From: CALGFH01 sp036003705
GTDB taxonomy: Bacteria; Actinomycetota; CALGFH01
Direction: 5' to 3'
NCBI GenBank assembly: GCA_036003705.1
Contig: DASYSE010000126.1
Location: 1 to 64,000 of the forward strand
DNA length: 64,000 nucleotides
Under the pieces are notes generated by a model that saw only the letters and a program-made list of their open reading frames with translations, did no database searches and had not been told where the DNA came from. The position numbers and the translations under genes are program-made. Shown here in pieces: positions 1 through 8,133 of this stretch; the first letter of the stretch is position 1; the number at the start of each line of letters is the position of its first letter.

Positions 1-27
1 AGTCATTGACGGTTGAGGGGGGATTGC

Positions 28-504
28 ATGCTACGTCGCTTGCTGCTGTGTTTGCTGGTCCTAGGGCTCATGCTGGTCGGAGCGCCCGCGTTCGCACAGC
101 CGCCGCCGGTCACCACGACCACCATCGAGCACAACGTCACCGAGACCTTCGTCGACGTCGTCCCGACCTGCACCCAGAACCCCAACGCGCCCCTGTATGA
201 GATCACGCTCACCTACAACGAGGTCGAGCACATCACCGACTTCGGCGACGGCCGCGTCCACGAGACGTTCACCCAGACGGGCACCTTTGTGGCCGTGCCG
301 CTCCAGGCGGGCCTGCCGAGCTTCACGGGCAAGTTCACCATCTGGGGTGGTTTCAACGCCAACAACCAGGTGGTGAACGGCACCTTCACGATCACGGTGC
401 ACGGCACCGGGTCGGACGGCTCCACCTTCAAGTACCACGACACCGACCACTTCAACACCACGCCGACCGGGGCGGAGTTCTTCTTCACCCACTGCCACGA
501 CTGA
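28..504 (+). CDS. Secreted protein of unknown function
   Basis: This encodes a 158-residue exported protein. A short basic start (MLRRLLLCLL) leads into a hydrophobic stretch ending in GAPAFAQ, a typical Sec signal peptide cut after AFA. The mature part is rich in Thr, Asn, Phe and Gly in alternating patterns, as in an all-beta fold, and has two Cys (one near the start, one in the last residues, FFFTHCHD) that could form a disulfide. I do not recognise the family. The ATG at 28 is preferred over an in-frame TTG at 13 because a GAGGGGGG ribosome site precedes it. A strong hairpin follows the stop codon. Its promoter lies outside the window. Confidence 0.75.
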   Translation: MLRRLLLCLLVLGLMLVGAPAFAQPPPVTTTTIEHNVTETFVDVVPTCTQNPNAPLYEITLTYNEVEHITDFGDGRVHETFTQTGTFVAVPLQAGLPSFTGKFTIWGGFNANNQVVNGTFTITVHGTGSDGSTFKYHDTDHFNTTPTGAEFFFTHCHD

Positions 505-508
505 ATCT

Positions 509-550
509 GGGATGCCCTGCCACCTCGCGCCGGGCGTGGCGGGGCATCCC
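509..550 (+). terminator. Hairpin terminator after the secreted protein gene
   Basis: A 15-bp inverted repeat (GGGATGCCCTGCCAC at 509-523, GTGGCGGGGCATCCC at 536-550, one G-U pair) with a 12-nt loop starts four bases after the stop codon. There is no long T tract, which is common for GC-rich actinobacterial terminators. Confidence 0.7.
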
Positions 551-697
551 TGTCAGTGCGGCTCATCGGTGAGCCGGAGCGCGAAACTCTCCTCCGCTGC
601 TGCCCGACGTCGGGCGCGCTGAGAAGGTGAGATCTGCTGGCTCGCCCTGCCAGGGTCGGCGGGCCTGGTGGGAGACGCCGCCCGCCGCTGAGGAGGT

Positions 698-1066
698 CTA
701 CCCGGTCGGGGTCGGGGCGGACGGGTCGTTCTGCCACAGGCCGAACTCGTTCCCCTGAGGGTCCCTGCAGGTCGCAAACCAGCCCATGCCTGGCACCGAG
801 CCAGGGTCGTTCGCCTCGCCGCCGAGTTCCTTCACGCGCGCGGCGCCGCCGTTGATGTCATCCACGTCGAAGTAGGGGCGAATGCCGCGCTTGCCGGGCT
901 CCATGTTGGTGATCGCCGCGCCCGCCTGGTCGCTGATTCGGGTCATGTGGTACTCGAACGGGCCGGGGGCGGCCTCGAACTGCCACCCGAAGAGTGAGCC
1001 CCAGAACTCACGCCCCTTGGCGGTGTCGTCCGCCGGGATCTCGAAGTGCACCGGCTGGCCGGGCAT
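698..1066 (-). CDS. VOC family (glyoxalase-like) protein
   Basis: This is a 122-residue single-domain protein of the vicinal oxygen chelate superfamily. It opens with MPGQPVHFEIPADD followed by AKGREFWGSLFGWQF, the usual first beta-alpha unit, and ends with a motif of the type WFATCRDPQGNEFGLWQ that closes the second beta-alpha-beta-beta-beta unit. It resembles stand-alone glyoxalase or bleomycin-resistance-like proteins; the substrate cannot be read from the sequence. The start at 1066 is chosen because GAGAGGAGG lies just upstream, while longer in-frame extension reads as low-complexity sequence. It stands alone, with a second VOC gene at 4856. Confidence 0.85.
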   Translation of the reverse strand: MPGQPVHFEIPADDTAKGREFWGSLFGWQFEAAPGPFEYHMTRISDQAGAAITNMEPGKRGIRPYFDVDDINGGAARVKELGGEANDPGSVPGMGWFATCRDPQGNEFGLWQNDPSAPTPTG

Positions 1067-1330
1067 AGCGCCTCCTCTCGCATCGATGGTTCGGCGGAGC
1101 CTTGGTTCCGCCGCGGTCGTCAATCTGGACCGGTCGGTCGGGGACTCATCGGTGCTCCCTCGTGCAACCGGAGATGCTGACCTCCCCTTCTCGACCATCG
1201 GGACCACAATCTGATGCGCCCGCTCGCATCATCCCAGCCGCGTGAGCGGGACGGCCGGCGACCGAGGATGTCCCGCTCGCCGTGGAACCTCGGTGCGGTC
1301 TCCAGGGTGGATCATATGGTCAGGCCGTGA

Positions 1331-1470
1331 CAGCGAGGTCGAGCGCTACTGGGTCGGGCAGGGTTGACGGTGCCGGTGCACGAGATCGCCCGGCGCGCCG
1401 GGGTGGGCACCGGCATCGTCAGCCGCCACTTCCCCCATCAAAGCAGCCCTGCTGCCGTTCAAGGCCTGTG
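1331..1470 (+). pseudogene. Remnant of a TetR-family regulator (HTH only)
   Basis: Reading from about 1343, this stretch encodes RALLGRAGLTVPVHEIARRAGVGTGIVSRHFP, given here in halves because it covers the helix-turn-helix of TetR repressors: AGLTVPVHEIARRAGVG then TGIVSRHFP. A stop codon at 1328 lies just upstream. After HFP the frame shifts: the expected KxALL helix appears in another frame (IKAALLPFKACV). No ligand-binding domain follows. I read it as a decayed 5' fragment of a TetR gene. The neighbour at 1504 on the other strand is the kind of gene often found beside TetR regulators. Confidence 0.6.
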
Positions 1471-1503
1471 TGATCGATACACGCGTACACGCGCCATCGA
1501 CAC

Positions 1504-2100
1504 CTACCGGGCCACGCGGTAGCTCATGTGCGTCACAAGGTTGGTGCTCCTCACACCGAGCGGCTCGAGGGCGAGGTTCCCGACCCCGTCGAACAGCCGC
1601 TCGCCCGCGCCGAGGAGCACCGGCGCGACATGCAGGCGTAGCTCGTCGAGCAGCCCTGCCGCCAAGTACTGGTTCACCGTGTGCGCGCCGCCGGCGATCG
1701 CGATGTTGTCCTCGCCCGCCGCCTTGCGCGCCTGGGCAAGCGCCGACTCGATCCCGTCGGTGACGAAGGTGAACGTCGTGCCACCGCTCATGGGCAGCAT
1801 CGGGCGCGGATGGTGCGTCAGGACGAAGACCGGCCCGTGGTACGGCGGCTCGTCGCCCCACCAGCCCTTCCACTCCAGGTCCCAGTCGTCGCGACCAGGC
1901 CCGAACATGTTGCGGCCCATGATGAAGGCTCCCGCCGCCGTGATGCCCTGGATCTCCGCGGCGTTCGCCTCGGGCTCCTCGAACATCCACCGATGCAGAC
2001 GGTCCCCGACCCCCTCGCCGAAGGGATTGGCCAGGCTCTGGTTCGGGCCCGCGACGAAACCGTCGACGGACATCGACATATCAGAGGTGACCTTGCTCAT
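1504..2100 (-). CDS. Dihydrofolate reductase family protein (RibD C-terminal type)
   Basis: This is a 198-residue protein of the RibD C-terminal/DHFR-like superfamily. Visible marks are the opening MSMSVDGFVAGPNQS, the FIMGRNMFGPG segment that follows the nucleotide-binding region, and IAGGAHTVNQYLAAGLLDEL, the classical GGA-x-T/L-x-x-x-L-x-x-x-L-x-DEL end of this family. Members reduce pterin- or pyrimidine-like substrates with NAD(P)H, but the stand-alone proteins are mostly uncharacterised. The ATG at 2100 follows a GGAGGAGA site; upstream codons are not conserved in style. It is convergent with a TetR remnant. Confidence 0.85.
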   Translation of the reverse strand: MSKVTSDMSMSVDGFVAGPNQSLANPFGEGVGDRLHRWMFEEPEANAAEIQGITAAGAFIMGRNMFGPGRDDWDLEWKGWWGDEPPYHGPVFVLTHHPRPMLPMSGGTTFTFVTDGIESALAQARKAAGEDNIAIAGGAHTVNQYLAAGLLDELRLHVAPVLLGAGERLFDGVGNLALEPLGVRSTNLVTHMSYRVAR

Positions 2101-2423
2101 CTCGCTGTCTCCTCCCGCTTGAACGGGTCGGTGCTCTCGGCGCTCGATCAGCACCGCTCACGAACCGGACTCACTACTACAGGGTCCTGGGTGTCAGCTT
2201 GGCGAGTCACGAGACTGACAGGCCGTCATCAGGGTCAGGTACGAAGGGCGACAATGAACGAGGGCGACCTGGAGCGGAAGTCTATCTGTGGCGGCCCGGG
2301 CTGATCAGGCGGCATCCTCCTTCCGGCGACCTGCGGTTCCTCCGAACCGTCGGCAACCGGTGGTGACCGCTGCTGCCCGTGCTCGACCGTTGCGGCACGG
2401 ATCCAGCGTGGACCGAGCGCCGG
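2101..2423. other. Intergenic stretch without a supported gene
   Basis: It separates two minus-strand genes. I saw no frame with coding character, no clear terminator and no repeat; it should contain the promoter of the RibD/DHFR-like gene at its left end. Confidence 0.4.
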
Positions 2424-2855
2424 TCAGGACCGCGCGATGCCGTGCGCCTGCTGGATCGTCCGCAGCTGGGCCGCATCGGCGTTCGCGGCCAGCGCCGCCG
2501 ACAGCTCCGCGAAGTACTCGTCCAGCCCGCCCGGCGTCACGATCAGCAGCGCCGTCGCCGGACCACCCACGGACCGGAACACGTGCGGCAGGTTGCGCGG
2601 CAGGAACACAAACGACCCGGGCCCGGCCCGGAACCGGTCCTCGCCGCACTCCACGTCCAGGGTCCCCGTGAGGACGTAGAGGCTCTCGTCCTCGCGGCTG
2701 TGGGTGTGCCTGGGCGGCCCACCGTCGATGGTGGACTCGATCACGGTGAGGCTGCCGCCGGTCGACCGGCCGGACGCCTTCACGTCGGGTCCCCGGCCGG
2801 GCACGCCCTCACCTGGTCCGACGACGTATCCACGGGTGACGGGCTGGTTGGACAC
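2424..2855 (-). CDS. Cupin domain protein
   Basis: This is a small single-cupin protein of 143 residues. Cupin motif 1 is visible as PPRHTHSREDESLYVLTG (metal-binding His-His and Glu) and motif 2 as GSFVFLPRNLPHVFRS with the final His. Such proteins are metal-dependent dioxygenases, isomerases or sugar-binding regulators; the substrate is unknown. The GTG start at 2855 is chosen because GGGAGG lies seven bases upstream and the protein then begins with SNQPVTRGYVV; extension to 2939 adds an Arg-rich tail unlike the family. It is a lone gene next to a long non-coding region. Confidence 0.85.
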   Translation of the reverse strand: MSNQPVTRGYVVGPGEGVPGRGPDVKASGRSTGGSLTVIESTIDGGPPRHTHSREDESLYVLTGTLDVECGEDRFRAGPGSFVFLPRNLPHVFRSVGGPATALLIVTPGGLDEYFAELSAALAANADAAQLRTIQQAHGIARS

Positions 2856-3682
2856 AGCGGCCTCCCTGGAGCAGTTCCGACGCCTGAGCGCAAGGTACAT
2901 CGCCTCGCCATGCCGGCGCGCTCGCCTACCTGAGCCCAAGCTGGTTGCGCAGCCTCAGCCTGCCTACAGAACAGCGTGACCGCCGCTCTGGTAGGACGCC
3001 CTCCCGCCACCCTGTCCTCGATCCGCGCACCTCAGGGTGGCTTTCGCTGTGCAGGGCGGTCCACAGTAGTCGCCTGAAGTCGTCACGGTGGCGGTCAACT
3101 TGGCCGTTCAGGCACCTCCGCTCCCGTATGCCCGCAGCAGCAGTGGAATCAGACTCACAGATGCCCGAAGGGCCTCCCGATGTTCGGCTGCAAGGCTCGT
3201 GTGGGTCGGTGCGTTGCAGAGCTGGCAGGCGCCCCGCAGGGCGCGCAACGGGCGTCTGTAGCACCGGTTGCGCGTTGCGCTTGGTTCGGCTGCACACGCC
3301 GCGGCCCCGAGTGTCCACCCGGGGCCGCGCGGAGCGGCATCGCTCGGGGCCTGTCCCCAGCAAGCCCGTCATCCCCGGCCTCGCCCACCCCCAAGTTGGG
3401 AGGGCCGGTCCATGGCTCGTGCCCTGGACCTGGAGCGGGCAAAACGCCGCGCCGGACAAGTACGTAGAAGTAACCGCCCTTTCATTCATGAAGCGTGGAA
3501 CGGGTCACCGTGACGGCGTTGTCCGTCGTCGATCGTCGACCTCGGATCGCCTCGTGACGGCCTGACCCACGTGTGCGACCTTGAGGCATGCGCCTGCTCG
3601 CAGTGACCGGGCTGGCTCCCTGCTCGCCCGCGCCGTAGCGTGCCGGAATTCACGAAACGCCAACGAGACGGGGACGCGGCGC
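2856..3682. other. Long non-coding or decayed stretch (about 830 bp)
   Basis: No frame on either strand shows a recognisable domain, a good ribosome site or actinobacterial coding style, and the composition is less biased than in nearby genes. It holds several inverted repeats, the strongest at 3300-3329. It may be the remains of former genes in this accessory region. Confidence 0.4.
3300..3329. terminator. GC-rich hairpin inside the non-coding stretch
   Basis: CGCGGCCCCG at 3300-3309 and CGGGGCCGCG at 3320-3329 form a perfect 10-bp stem around a 10-nt loop. No T tract follows on either strand and no gene ends nearby, so a terminator role is only a guess. Confidence 0.3.
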
Positions 3683-4270
3683 ATGGACTTCCAGCAGGTG
3701 GTGCAGAAGCGACGGATGGTCCGGGCGTTTCGGGAGGAGCCGCTGGCCCGCGAGGTGGTCGAGCGCATCCTGGCCAACGGCAACCGGGCACCCTCGGCCG
3801 GCTTTACCCAGGGCTATGGGTTCCTGGTTCTGGAGGAAGCTGTCGACCGGGCCCGTTTCTGGGAGACGGTCACCACTGCCGACCACCAGCCGGCGGTCGA
3901 GGAGGTGGCCGCTCCGCTGCTCGTGATCCCGCTGGCCTGCAAGATTGCTTACTTGGACCGCTATGCCGAGCCGGACAAGGGTTGGACCGATCGAGACGAG
4001 GCCTACTGGCCAATTCCCTACTGGTACATCGACACCGCCTTTGCTGCCCTGCTGATGCTGTTGACTGCGGTCGATGAGGGTTTGGGAGGGCTGTTTTTCG
4101 GCCTTCCGCCGGAGGCGACTCCCGTCCTTCGGACGGTCTTCGGCGTTCCCGATGACCATGAGCCGATCGGCGTGATCGCCATCGGCCAGCCGGCGCCGGG
4201 CGGGTCGACCGGGTCGGCCTGGCGGGGACGGCGACCGCTGGATCAGGTGGTCCACCGGGGTCACTGGTGA
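3683..4270 (+). CDS. Nitroreductase family protein
   Basis: This encodes a 195-residue FMN-dependent nitroreductase-like oxidoreductase. The N-terminal FMN-binding arm VVQKRRMVRAFREEPL and helix RILANGNRAPSAGFTQGY are typical (R-x-x-R-x-F and the N-x-A-P-S-x-x segment that contacts FMN). The C-terminal GLGGLFFGLPPE and PIGVIAIGQPAP match the second FMN contact and the last beta strand. The C terminus ends in RRPLDQVVHRGHW, as in actinobacterial homologues. The ATG at 3683 is the start because similarity begins at MDFQQVV. It has no operon partner. Confidence 0.85.
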   Translation: MDFQQVVQKRRMVRAFREEPLAREVVERILANGNRAPSAGFTQGYGFLVLEEAVDRARFWETVTTADHQPAVEEVAAPLLVIPLACKIAYLDRYAEPDKGWTDRDEAYWPIPYWYIDTAFAALLMLLTAVDEGLGGLFFGLPPEATPVLRTVFGVPDDHEPIGVIAIGQPAPGGSTGSAWRGRRPLDQVVHRGHW

Positions 4271-4671
4271 GCCACGAAGCGACCCAAGCATGACCTCCAT
4301 CGGGCCGCCGAGCAGGTCCGTGATCGAGTCGCAGGCATAGCCGCCGTCGGCTCCTCCAGGTTCTCGAGGGCGGCCGTGGCGGCGGCGTGGGCCTGGTCGG
4401 CGGCGCCGGTGGCCTCCTTGGCGACCGCACGCCGCTCGGTCGCGGCGGTCGCGGCCGGATCCCTTCCAGCGCCCGCGCCGCCGCCTGCCGGGCCCGGTCC
4501 CGCTCATCAGCCGCCCGGCCGAACCCGGCCCCAGCCGGGAGCGGTCCCCTCCATCCTTGCTCGGTACGACGTCGCGCTCGAGGTCGAACGCTATCGTCTA
4601 TTCGGGCGGAGGTGTCGATCTCGTCGGTTCCCGTTTGTCTCATGGGTGACCATCCCGAGGAGGAGGGAGCG
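4271..4671. other. Intergenic stretch, possibly a decayed minus-strand gene
   Basis: No intact gene is supported. On the minus strand between about 4455 and 4351 one frame reads as an Ala/Glu-rich helix (VAKEATGAADQAHAAATAAL), and a similar helical run continues in another frame nearer 4560. This could be a frameshifted coiled-coil gene, but the evidence is weak. Confidence 0.3.
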
Positions 4672-4770
4672 ACGAAGTACATGCTGCTGATCCATCAAGG
4701 CGACACGCCGACGCCGCGGTCGCCGAAGGCGGGGGCGAAGCTCTCCGAGGCCGAACAGAAGGCGCGCTAA
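4672..4770 (+). pseudogene. Truncated YCII (DGPF)-domain gene with a lost start codon
   Basis: After a good ribosome site (GAGGAGGAGGGAG) the reading frame gives xKYMLLIHQGDTPTPRSP, which matches the first strand of YCII-domain proteins (usually MKYMLLIHQG). The expected ATG is ACG here, and a TAA at 4768 ends the frame after 33 codons, far short of the 110-120 residues of the family. I therefore call it a pseudogene. Such genes are often paired with ECF sigma factors, but none is present here. Confidence 0.7.
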
Positions 4771-4855
4771 AAGGGGGCCCCCAGGTCCACCTTGCCGTTT
4801 CGTTTCGTCATCGAGGTTGAGGTGTTCAACGCAACGTCCAAGAAGGGAGACAACC

Positions 4856-5245
4856 ATGCCTCTGGAAGTGACCGCGATCATGATCGGTGTGGAGGACCTG
4901 GCCCGCTCGAAGCAGTTCTATGGGGAAGGCTTGGGCTGCACGATCGACAAGGACTATCGCAACTTCGTGTCGTTCGACCTGGGTGAGGGATCGTCGTCGC
5001 TGGCCCTCTACGAGTGGGAGGCAGCGGCCCAAGACGCCGGCGTCTCCTCTGAGGGTTCCGGCTTCCGGGGCGTGTCGTTCCATTTCATCGTCCCGTCGAG
5101 CGAGGCTGTGGACGAGGTCATGGGCAACGCCGTGGCTGCCGGTGGCGGCGTCGTGAAGGAAGCGGCGGCCTCCCAGTGGGGCGGGTACTTCGGGTACTTC
5201 AGCGACCCGGACGGCTACCTCTGGAAGGTCGCATCCCCCTCCTAA
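4856..5245 (+). CDS. VOC family (glyoxalase-like) protein
   Basis: This is a 129-residue vicinal oxygen chelate protein. The first module begins PLEVTAIMIGVEDLARSKQF, with the usual D-x-x-x-S-x-x-F-Y pattern, and the last module ends YFGYFSDPDGYLWKVA, where the D-P-D/E-G-x-x-W/F-E signature is recognisable. It differs clearly from the VOC protein at 698, so this is not a recent duplication. The ATG at 4856 has AAGGGAGA upstream. The substrate is unknown. It follows the YCII remnant by 85 bases, so the two may once have shared a promoter. Confidence 0.85.
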   Translation: MPLEVTAIMIGVEDLARSKQFYGEGLGCTIDKDYRNFVSFDLGEGSSSLALYEWEAAAQDAGVSSEGSGFRGVSFHFIVPSSEAVDEVMGNAVAAGGGVVKEAAASQWGGYFGYFSDPDGYLWKVASPS

Positions 5246-5565
5246 CGCCAGGCCGCCGAGCAGCTGGTTCATGGGCGCAACGCCGGGCACGCTCCAGCTC
5301 CCTGACATCGACTTGGCAGCGTGCCGGCAACGCGCTGGATCCAGGTGGGCGGCCGCCCGGGCAGGCATCGCCACGGCAGCCGGCCCGCTGCTGGCGTCGA
5401 GTGACGGGCGGCTCAGGCGGCGGGCGGAAGCGAAGGCGGGCCCGATCGTCAGGTGGATGCTGCTGGGCAGGTCCGGGCCATCACGTCCGGTGGTTGATCG
5501 CACGGATCACCATCGCGGCATGCCCGACCACCGTTGAGGTCATGCAGCTACGCTCCATGGCGCCA
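5246..5565. other. Convergent intergenic stretch without a gene
   Basis: It lies between the convergent VOC and methyltransferase genes. I saw no frame with domain character, no tRNA and no strong terminator hairpin. Confidence 0.35.
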
Positions 5566-6261
5566 TCAGCGGCGCAGTATCACCCATAGGTGCCGATGCC
5601 CACGCGGTCGTAGCTCGACGCGGATCCCCGGTCTGGACGCGGCCTGGAGTAGCCGGTGCCTCGGGACACGGGTGCCGCGCCAGGCAGCCGACCACACCCG
5701 GCGACCCTGGGCGGCGTGAACAAGGTGACCGGCGAGGTCGACCGCCCACGGCAGCGGACCCGGATGGCGCACCTGCAGCGCACCAAGCCCACCTGGTCTC
5801 AGCACGCGGCCGGCCTCGTCTAAGTAGCCAAGGACCGCCGCACCAGTTGGGACGTGCTGCAGGGTGATGTAGGAGAAGACGTCGTCGACTGAACGGTCGG
5901 GAATCCCGGCAAGGTCGGCACCGGAGCCGAGCGCCCACTCCACGTTGCCGACGCCGGCCAGGTTGCCGCGGCCGAGCGTTAGCATCTCGTCAGACACGTC
6001 GAGGGCGATCACCCGTCCGTACAACTCGGCGAAGCGGTGAGTCATGCGACCGGCCCCGGCGCCGATCTCCAGCAAGGTCTTGTCCTTGGACGGCTGGAGT
6101 CCGCAGAAGGCGATGAGCTCGTCGGTGTCCCGGCGGCCGCGCTCGAAGAAGGGGTCGGAGGCCGTGGCGATGTACCAGCTGGCGTCTTCATGTGCGGCGC
6201 GGTTCCACCAGACTCTGGAGTCGGCCACCGGATCCCTCACGCCATTCTCGACGAGCGTCAT
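5566..6261 (-). CDS. Class I SAM-dependent methyltransferase
   Basis: This 231-residue protein has a Rossmann-like methyltransferase core. Motif I is KTLLEIGAGAGRMTHRFAEL, the acidic residue that binds the SAM ribose is in RVIALDVSDEML, and motif IV/V regions appear as DDVFSYITLQHVP and AGRVLRPGGLGALQV. It resembles the Methyltransf_11/25 type, with an unknown small-molecule substrate. The C-terminal 50 residues are Arg-rich and end in GHRHLWVILRR. The ATG at 6261 has no clear Shine-Dalgarno; a perfect 9-bp hairpin ends seven bases before it. Confidence 0.75.
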   Translation of the reverse strand: MTLVENGVRDPVADSRVWWNRAAHEDASWYIATASDPFFERGRRDTDELIAFCGLQPSKDKTLLEIGAGAGRMTHRFAELYGRVIALDVSDEMLTLGRGNLAGVGNVEWALGSGADLAGIPDRSVDDVFSYITLQHVPTGAAVLGYLDEAGRVLRPGGLGALQVRHPGPLPWAVDLAGHLVHAAQGRRVWSAAWRGTRVPRHRLLQAASRPGIRVELRPRGHRHLWVILRR

Positions 6262-6267
6262 TTGCGC

Positions 6268-6288
6268 GCGGACTCTACGAGAGTCCGC
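6268..6288. other. Perfect 9-bp hairpin between tRNA cluster and methyltransferase
   Basis: GCGGACTCT and AGAGTCCGC surround a 3-nt loop. On the minus strand it follows the tRNA cluster and precedes the methyltransferase start, so it may end the tRNA transcript or affect translation of the next gene. It has no T tract. Confidence 0.4.
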
Positions 6289-6372
6289 CTAAGGGGACAA
6301 GCTGGCGAACCCAGGGGGTGCGCGGAGGTCCGGTTCCGTACTGCGTTATCCCGTTGACCTGGGCCGATGTGG

Positions 6373-6445
6373 TGGGCAGGGACGGGATCGAACCGCCGAC
6401 CTTGCGGTTTTCAGCCGCACGCTCTACCGACTGAGCTACCTGCCC
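6373..6445 (-). tRNA. tRNA-Phe (GAA)
   Basis: The cloverleaf has acceptor GGGCAGG/CCTGCCC with discriminator A, anticodon loop CTGAAAA (anticodon GAA) and T-loop GGTTCGATCCC. CCA appears to be encoded, extending the gene to 6370. It is last in a four-tRNA minus-strand cluster. Confidence 0.95.
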
Positions 6446-6480
6446 GGGGGAGCCGGGGGCGGGTTGCCTCCGGTCCGGAG

Positions 6481-6556
6481 CGGTCCCGACGGGATTTGAA
6501 CCCGCGACCTCCGCCTTGACAGGGCGGCGAGCACAGCCAAGCTGCTCCACGGGACC
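6481..6556 (-). tRNA. tRNA-Asp (GTC)
   Basis: Acceptor GGTCCCG/CGGGACC with discriminator G, anticodon stem CCGCC/GGCGG around CTGTCAA (anticodon GTC), and T-arm GCGGGTTCAAATCCCGT. CCA is not encoded. Confidence 0.95.
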
Positions 6557-6575
6557 ACGCATGGTGGCCATCCTG

Positions 6576-6648
6576 TGCCCCCAGCGGAGTTCGAATCCGC
6601 GTCGCCACCTTGAAAGGGTGGTGTCCTAGGCCACTAGACGATGGGGGC
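6576..6648 (-). tRNA. tRNA-Glu (TTC)
   Basis: Acceptor GCCCCCA/TGGGGGC with discriminator A, anticodon loop CTTTCAA (anticodon TTC), and T-loop ATTCGAACT. The product also feeds the HemA reaction, since glutamyl-tRNA(Glu) is its substrate. Confidence 0.95.
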
Positions 6649-6665
6649 CCGGCTCGGTTGCGGGG

Positions 6666-6738
6666 TGGGCCGCGTCGGCCTCGAACCGACGACACCCCGG
6701 TTAAAAGCCGGGTGCTCTACCAACTGAGCTAGCGGCCC
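6666..6738 (-). tRNA. tRNA-Lys (TTT)
   Basis: Acceptor GGGCCGC/GCGGCCC with discriminator A, anticodon loop CTTTTAA (anticodon TTT), and T-loop GGTTCGAGGCC. It is the first tRNA of the minus-strand cluster Lys-Glu-Asp-Phe. Confidence 0.95.
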
Positions 6739-6799
6739 ACGACAGAGCGCGCCGATGGTGCCATCGTCGTCGGCGCCCTGTCAAAGGATACCTAGTCGG

Positions 6800-7300
6800 C
6801 TAGCCCCAGCCGGGAGTGGTCTGCTCGAAGTTCACCGTCACCCAGATGGTCCGTCCGCTGATCCAGGTTCCGACCCCGAACAGGTTGGCCCGGCGGTAGA
6901 GGATGTTGGCCCGGTGCTGCGGGGAGTCCATGAACGCGTCCTGGAGCCGGCGCACCGACGGCCCGATGCCGTCGGACCCCATGGTGCCGCAGCCGACGTT
7001 CTGGCCGAGCCAGACCCAGTGGTCGCTGGCACTGGAGATGTCGTTGTGCCAGAGCGCTCGGCTGTCGCAGCGGCCGCCGTAGCGCTGAGCGGCCTTGCGG
7101 GCCATCGCCACCGAGTGCGACCGGGACAGCTTGGCCAGGGTGGCCGAGGTGGTCAGCGAGCGCAGGCCGTTGGCGCGCCGATCGGCGTTGGTGACGCGGA
7201 CGAACTCGGCGTCGGTGCGGGGTCCCGCGCCGGCCGGGACCGGCAGCGCGAGCATGCCTACGACCAACAGCAGCAACGTGAGCAGGCGGCGGACCGACAT
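6800..7300 (-). CDS. Secreted CAP-domain (SCP/PR-1-like) protein
   Basis: This is a 166-residue exported protein. Residues 1-25 form a signal peptide (MSVRRLLTLLLLVVGMLALP, then PAGAG). The rest is one CAP domain: TNADRRANGLRSLT, the helix with HSVAMA, HNDI, GQNVGCG, the segment FMDSPQHRANIL and the final strand TIWVTVNFEQ. The His and Glu/Asp residues of the CAP cavity appear to be present. Bacterial CAP proteins are extracellular with mostly unknown function. The start is an ATG with GGAGGGCGCCC upstream. It is downstream of glnR on the same strand but separated by 78 bases. Confidence 0.85.
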   Translation of the reverse strand: MSVRRLLTLLLLVVGMLALPVPAGAGPRTDAEFVRVTNADRRANGLRSLTTSATLAKLSRSHSVAMARKAAQRYGGRCDSRALWHNDISSASDHWVWLGQNVGCGTMGSDGIGPSVRRLQDAFMDSPQHRANILYRRANLFGVGTWISGRTIWVTVNFEQTTPGWG

Positions 7301-7378
7301 GGGCGCCCTCCTGGGGAGCGGACCTGGGACCGGATGTACGGGTCTTCGGCCGCTCCGGGGGGGGCCTTGAGCAATTGG

Positions 7379-8074
7379 CTAGGGCCCGGCTTCGCGCTCC
7401 GCCCTGGCCTGGTCCGCCGGCAGCAGCTTGTAGCCGACGCCACGGACGGTGGCGATCATCGACTCGTGCTCGGGGCCGAGCTTGGCCCGCAGGCGGCGGA
7501 CGTGCACGTCCACGGTGCGGGTGCCGCCGAAGAAGTCGTAGCCCCAGACCTCCTGGAGCAGCTGGGCCCGGGTCGACACCCGACCCGGTCTGGCGGCGAG
7601 AAACCGCAGCAGCTCGAACTCCTTGTAGGTGAGGTCGAGCGGCCGGCTCCTGAGCCGGACCTGGTAGGAGACGGGGTCCACGACCAGGTCGCCAACCCGG
7701 ATGGCGGCGTCGGGGTCGGCGACCTCCGGGCGCTGGACCAGCAGCCGGAGCCGGGCCTCGACCTCGCCCGGCCCGGCGCCGGGGAGCACGAAGTCGGAGG
7801 CGCCCCAGTCGCGCTGCAGCCCGGCCAGGCCGGCCTCCGGCATCACCACCAGGATGGCCAGGTGCTCGGAGCCGCCCCGCAGGGTCCGGCAGAGCGCCTG
7901 GGCGCGGGACAGGTCGCGGGTGGCGTCGATCACCACCAGCTCCTTGGCCGCGGCAGCCAGCAGGCTGGCTGCGTCGAGGGGCATCGTGGCAACCGGATGG
8001 GCCAGGTACTCCAGGGCGGGCAGGACCTCTTTCGCCCCCCCGGCCCGACCTGTCAGGCAGGCGAGCTCGGCCAC
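7379..8074 (-). CDS. glnR: GlnR-type global nitrogen regulator (OmpR family)
   Basis: This 231-residue orphan response regulator has an atypical receiver (about 1-120) and an OmpR winged helix (about 130-225). The receiver segment LVVIDATRDLSRAQALCRTL and the linker GPGEVEARLRLL match actinobacterial GlnR, as does the DNA-binding part QLLQEVWGYDFFGGTRTVDV followed by HVRRLRAKLGPEHESMIATV. GlnR controls glnA, amtB and other nitrogen genes and is not driven by a partner kinase. The GTG at 8074 is chosen because GGAGGAGA precedes it. It is divergent from moaD and lies near ygfZ and rsiG, as in Streptomyces. Confidence 0.85.
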   Translation of the reverse strand: MAELACLTGRAGGAKEVLPALEYLAHPVATMPLDAASLLAAAAKELVVIDATRDLSRAQALCRTLRGGSEHLAILVVMPEAGLAGLQRDWGASDFVLPGAGPGEVEARLRLLVQRPEVADPDAAIRVGDLVVDPVSYQVRLRSRPLDLTYKEFELLRFLAARPGRVSTRAQLLQEVWGYDFFGGTRTVDVHVRRLRAKLGPEHESMIATVRGVGYKLLPADQARAEREAGP

Positions 8075-8133
8075 CCGATCTCCTCCGTGGAATTGCCGCC
8101 GCGGCGAACAGCCGCGCAACCTACCATAGCGGT

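Noticed and set aside
3190..3300. tRNA-like fold in the non-coding stretch
   Set aside because: Several stems can be drawn, but there is no T-loop consensus and no consistent acceptor/anticodon arrangement.
2945..3565. Open frame of about 200 codons
   Set aside because: No domain, no ribosome site and untypical codon use for this genome; it contains hairpins. I treat it as non-coding.
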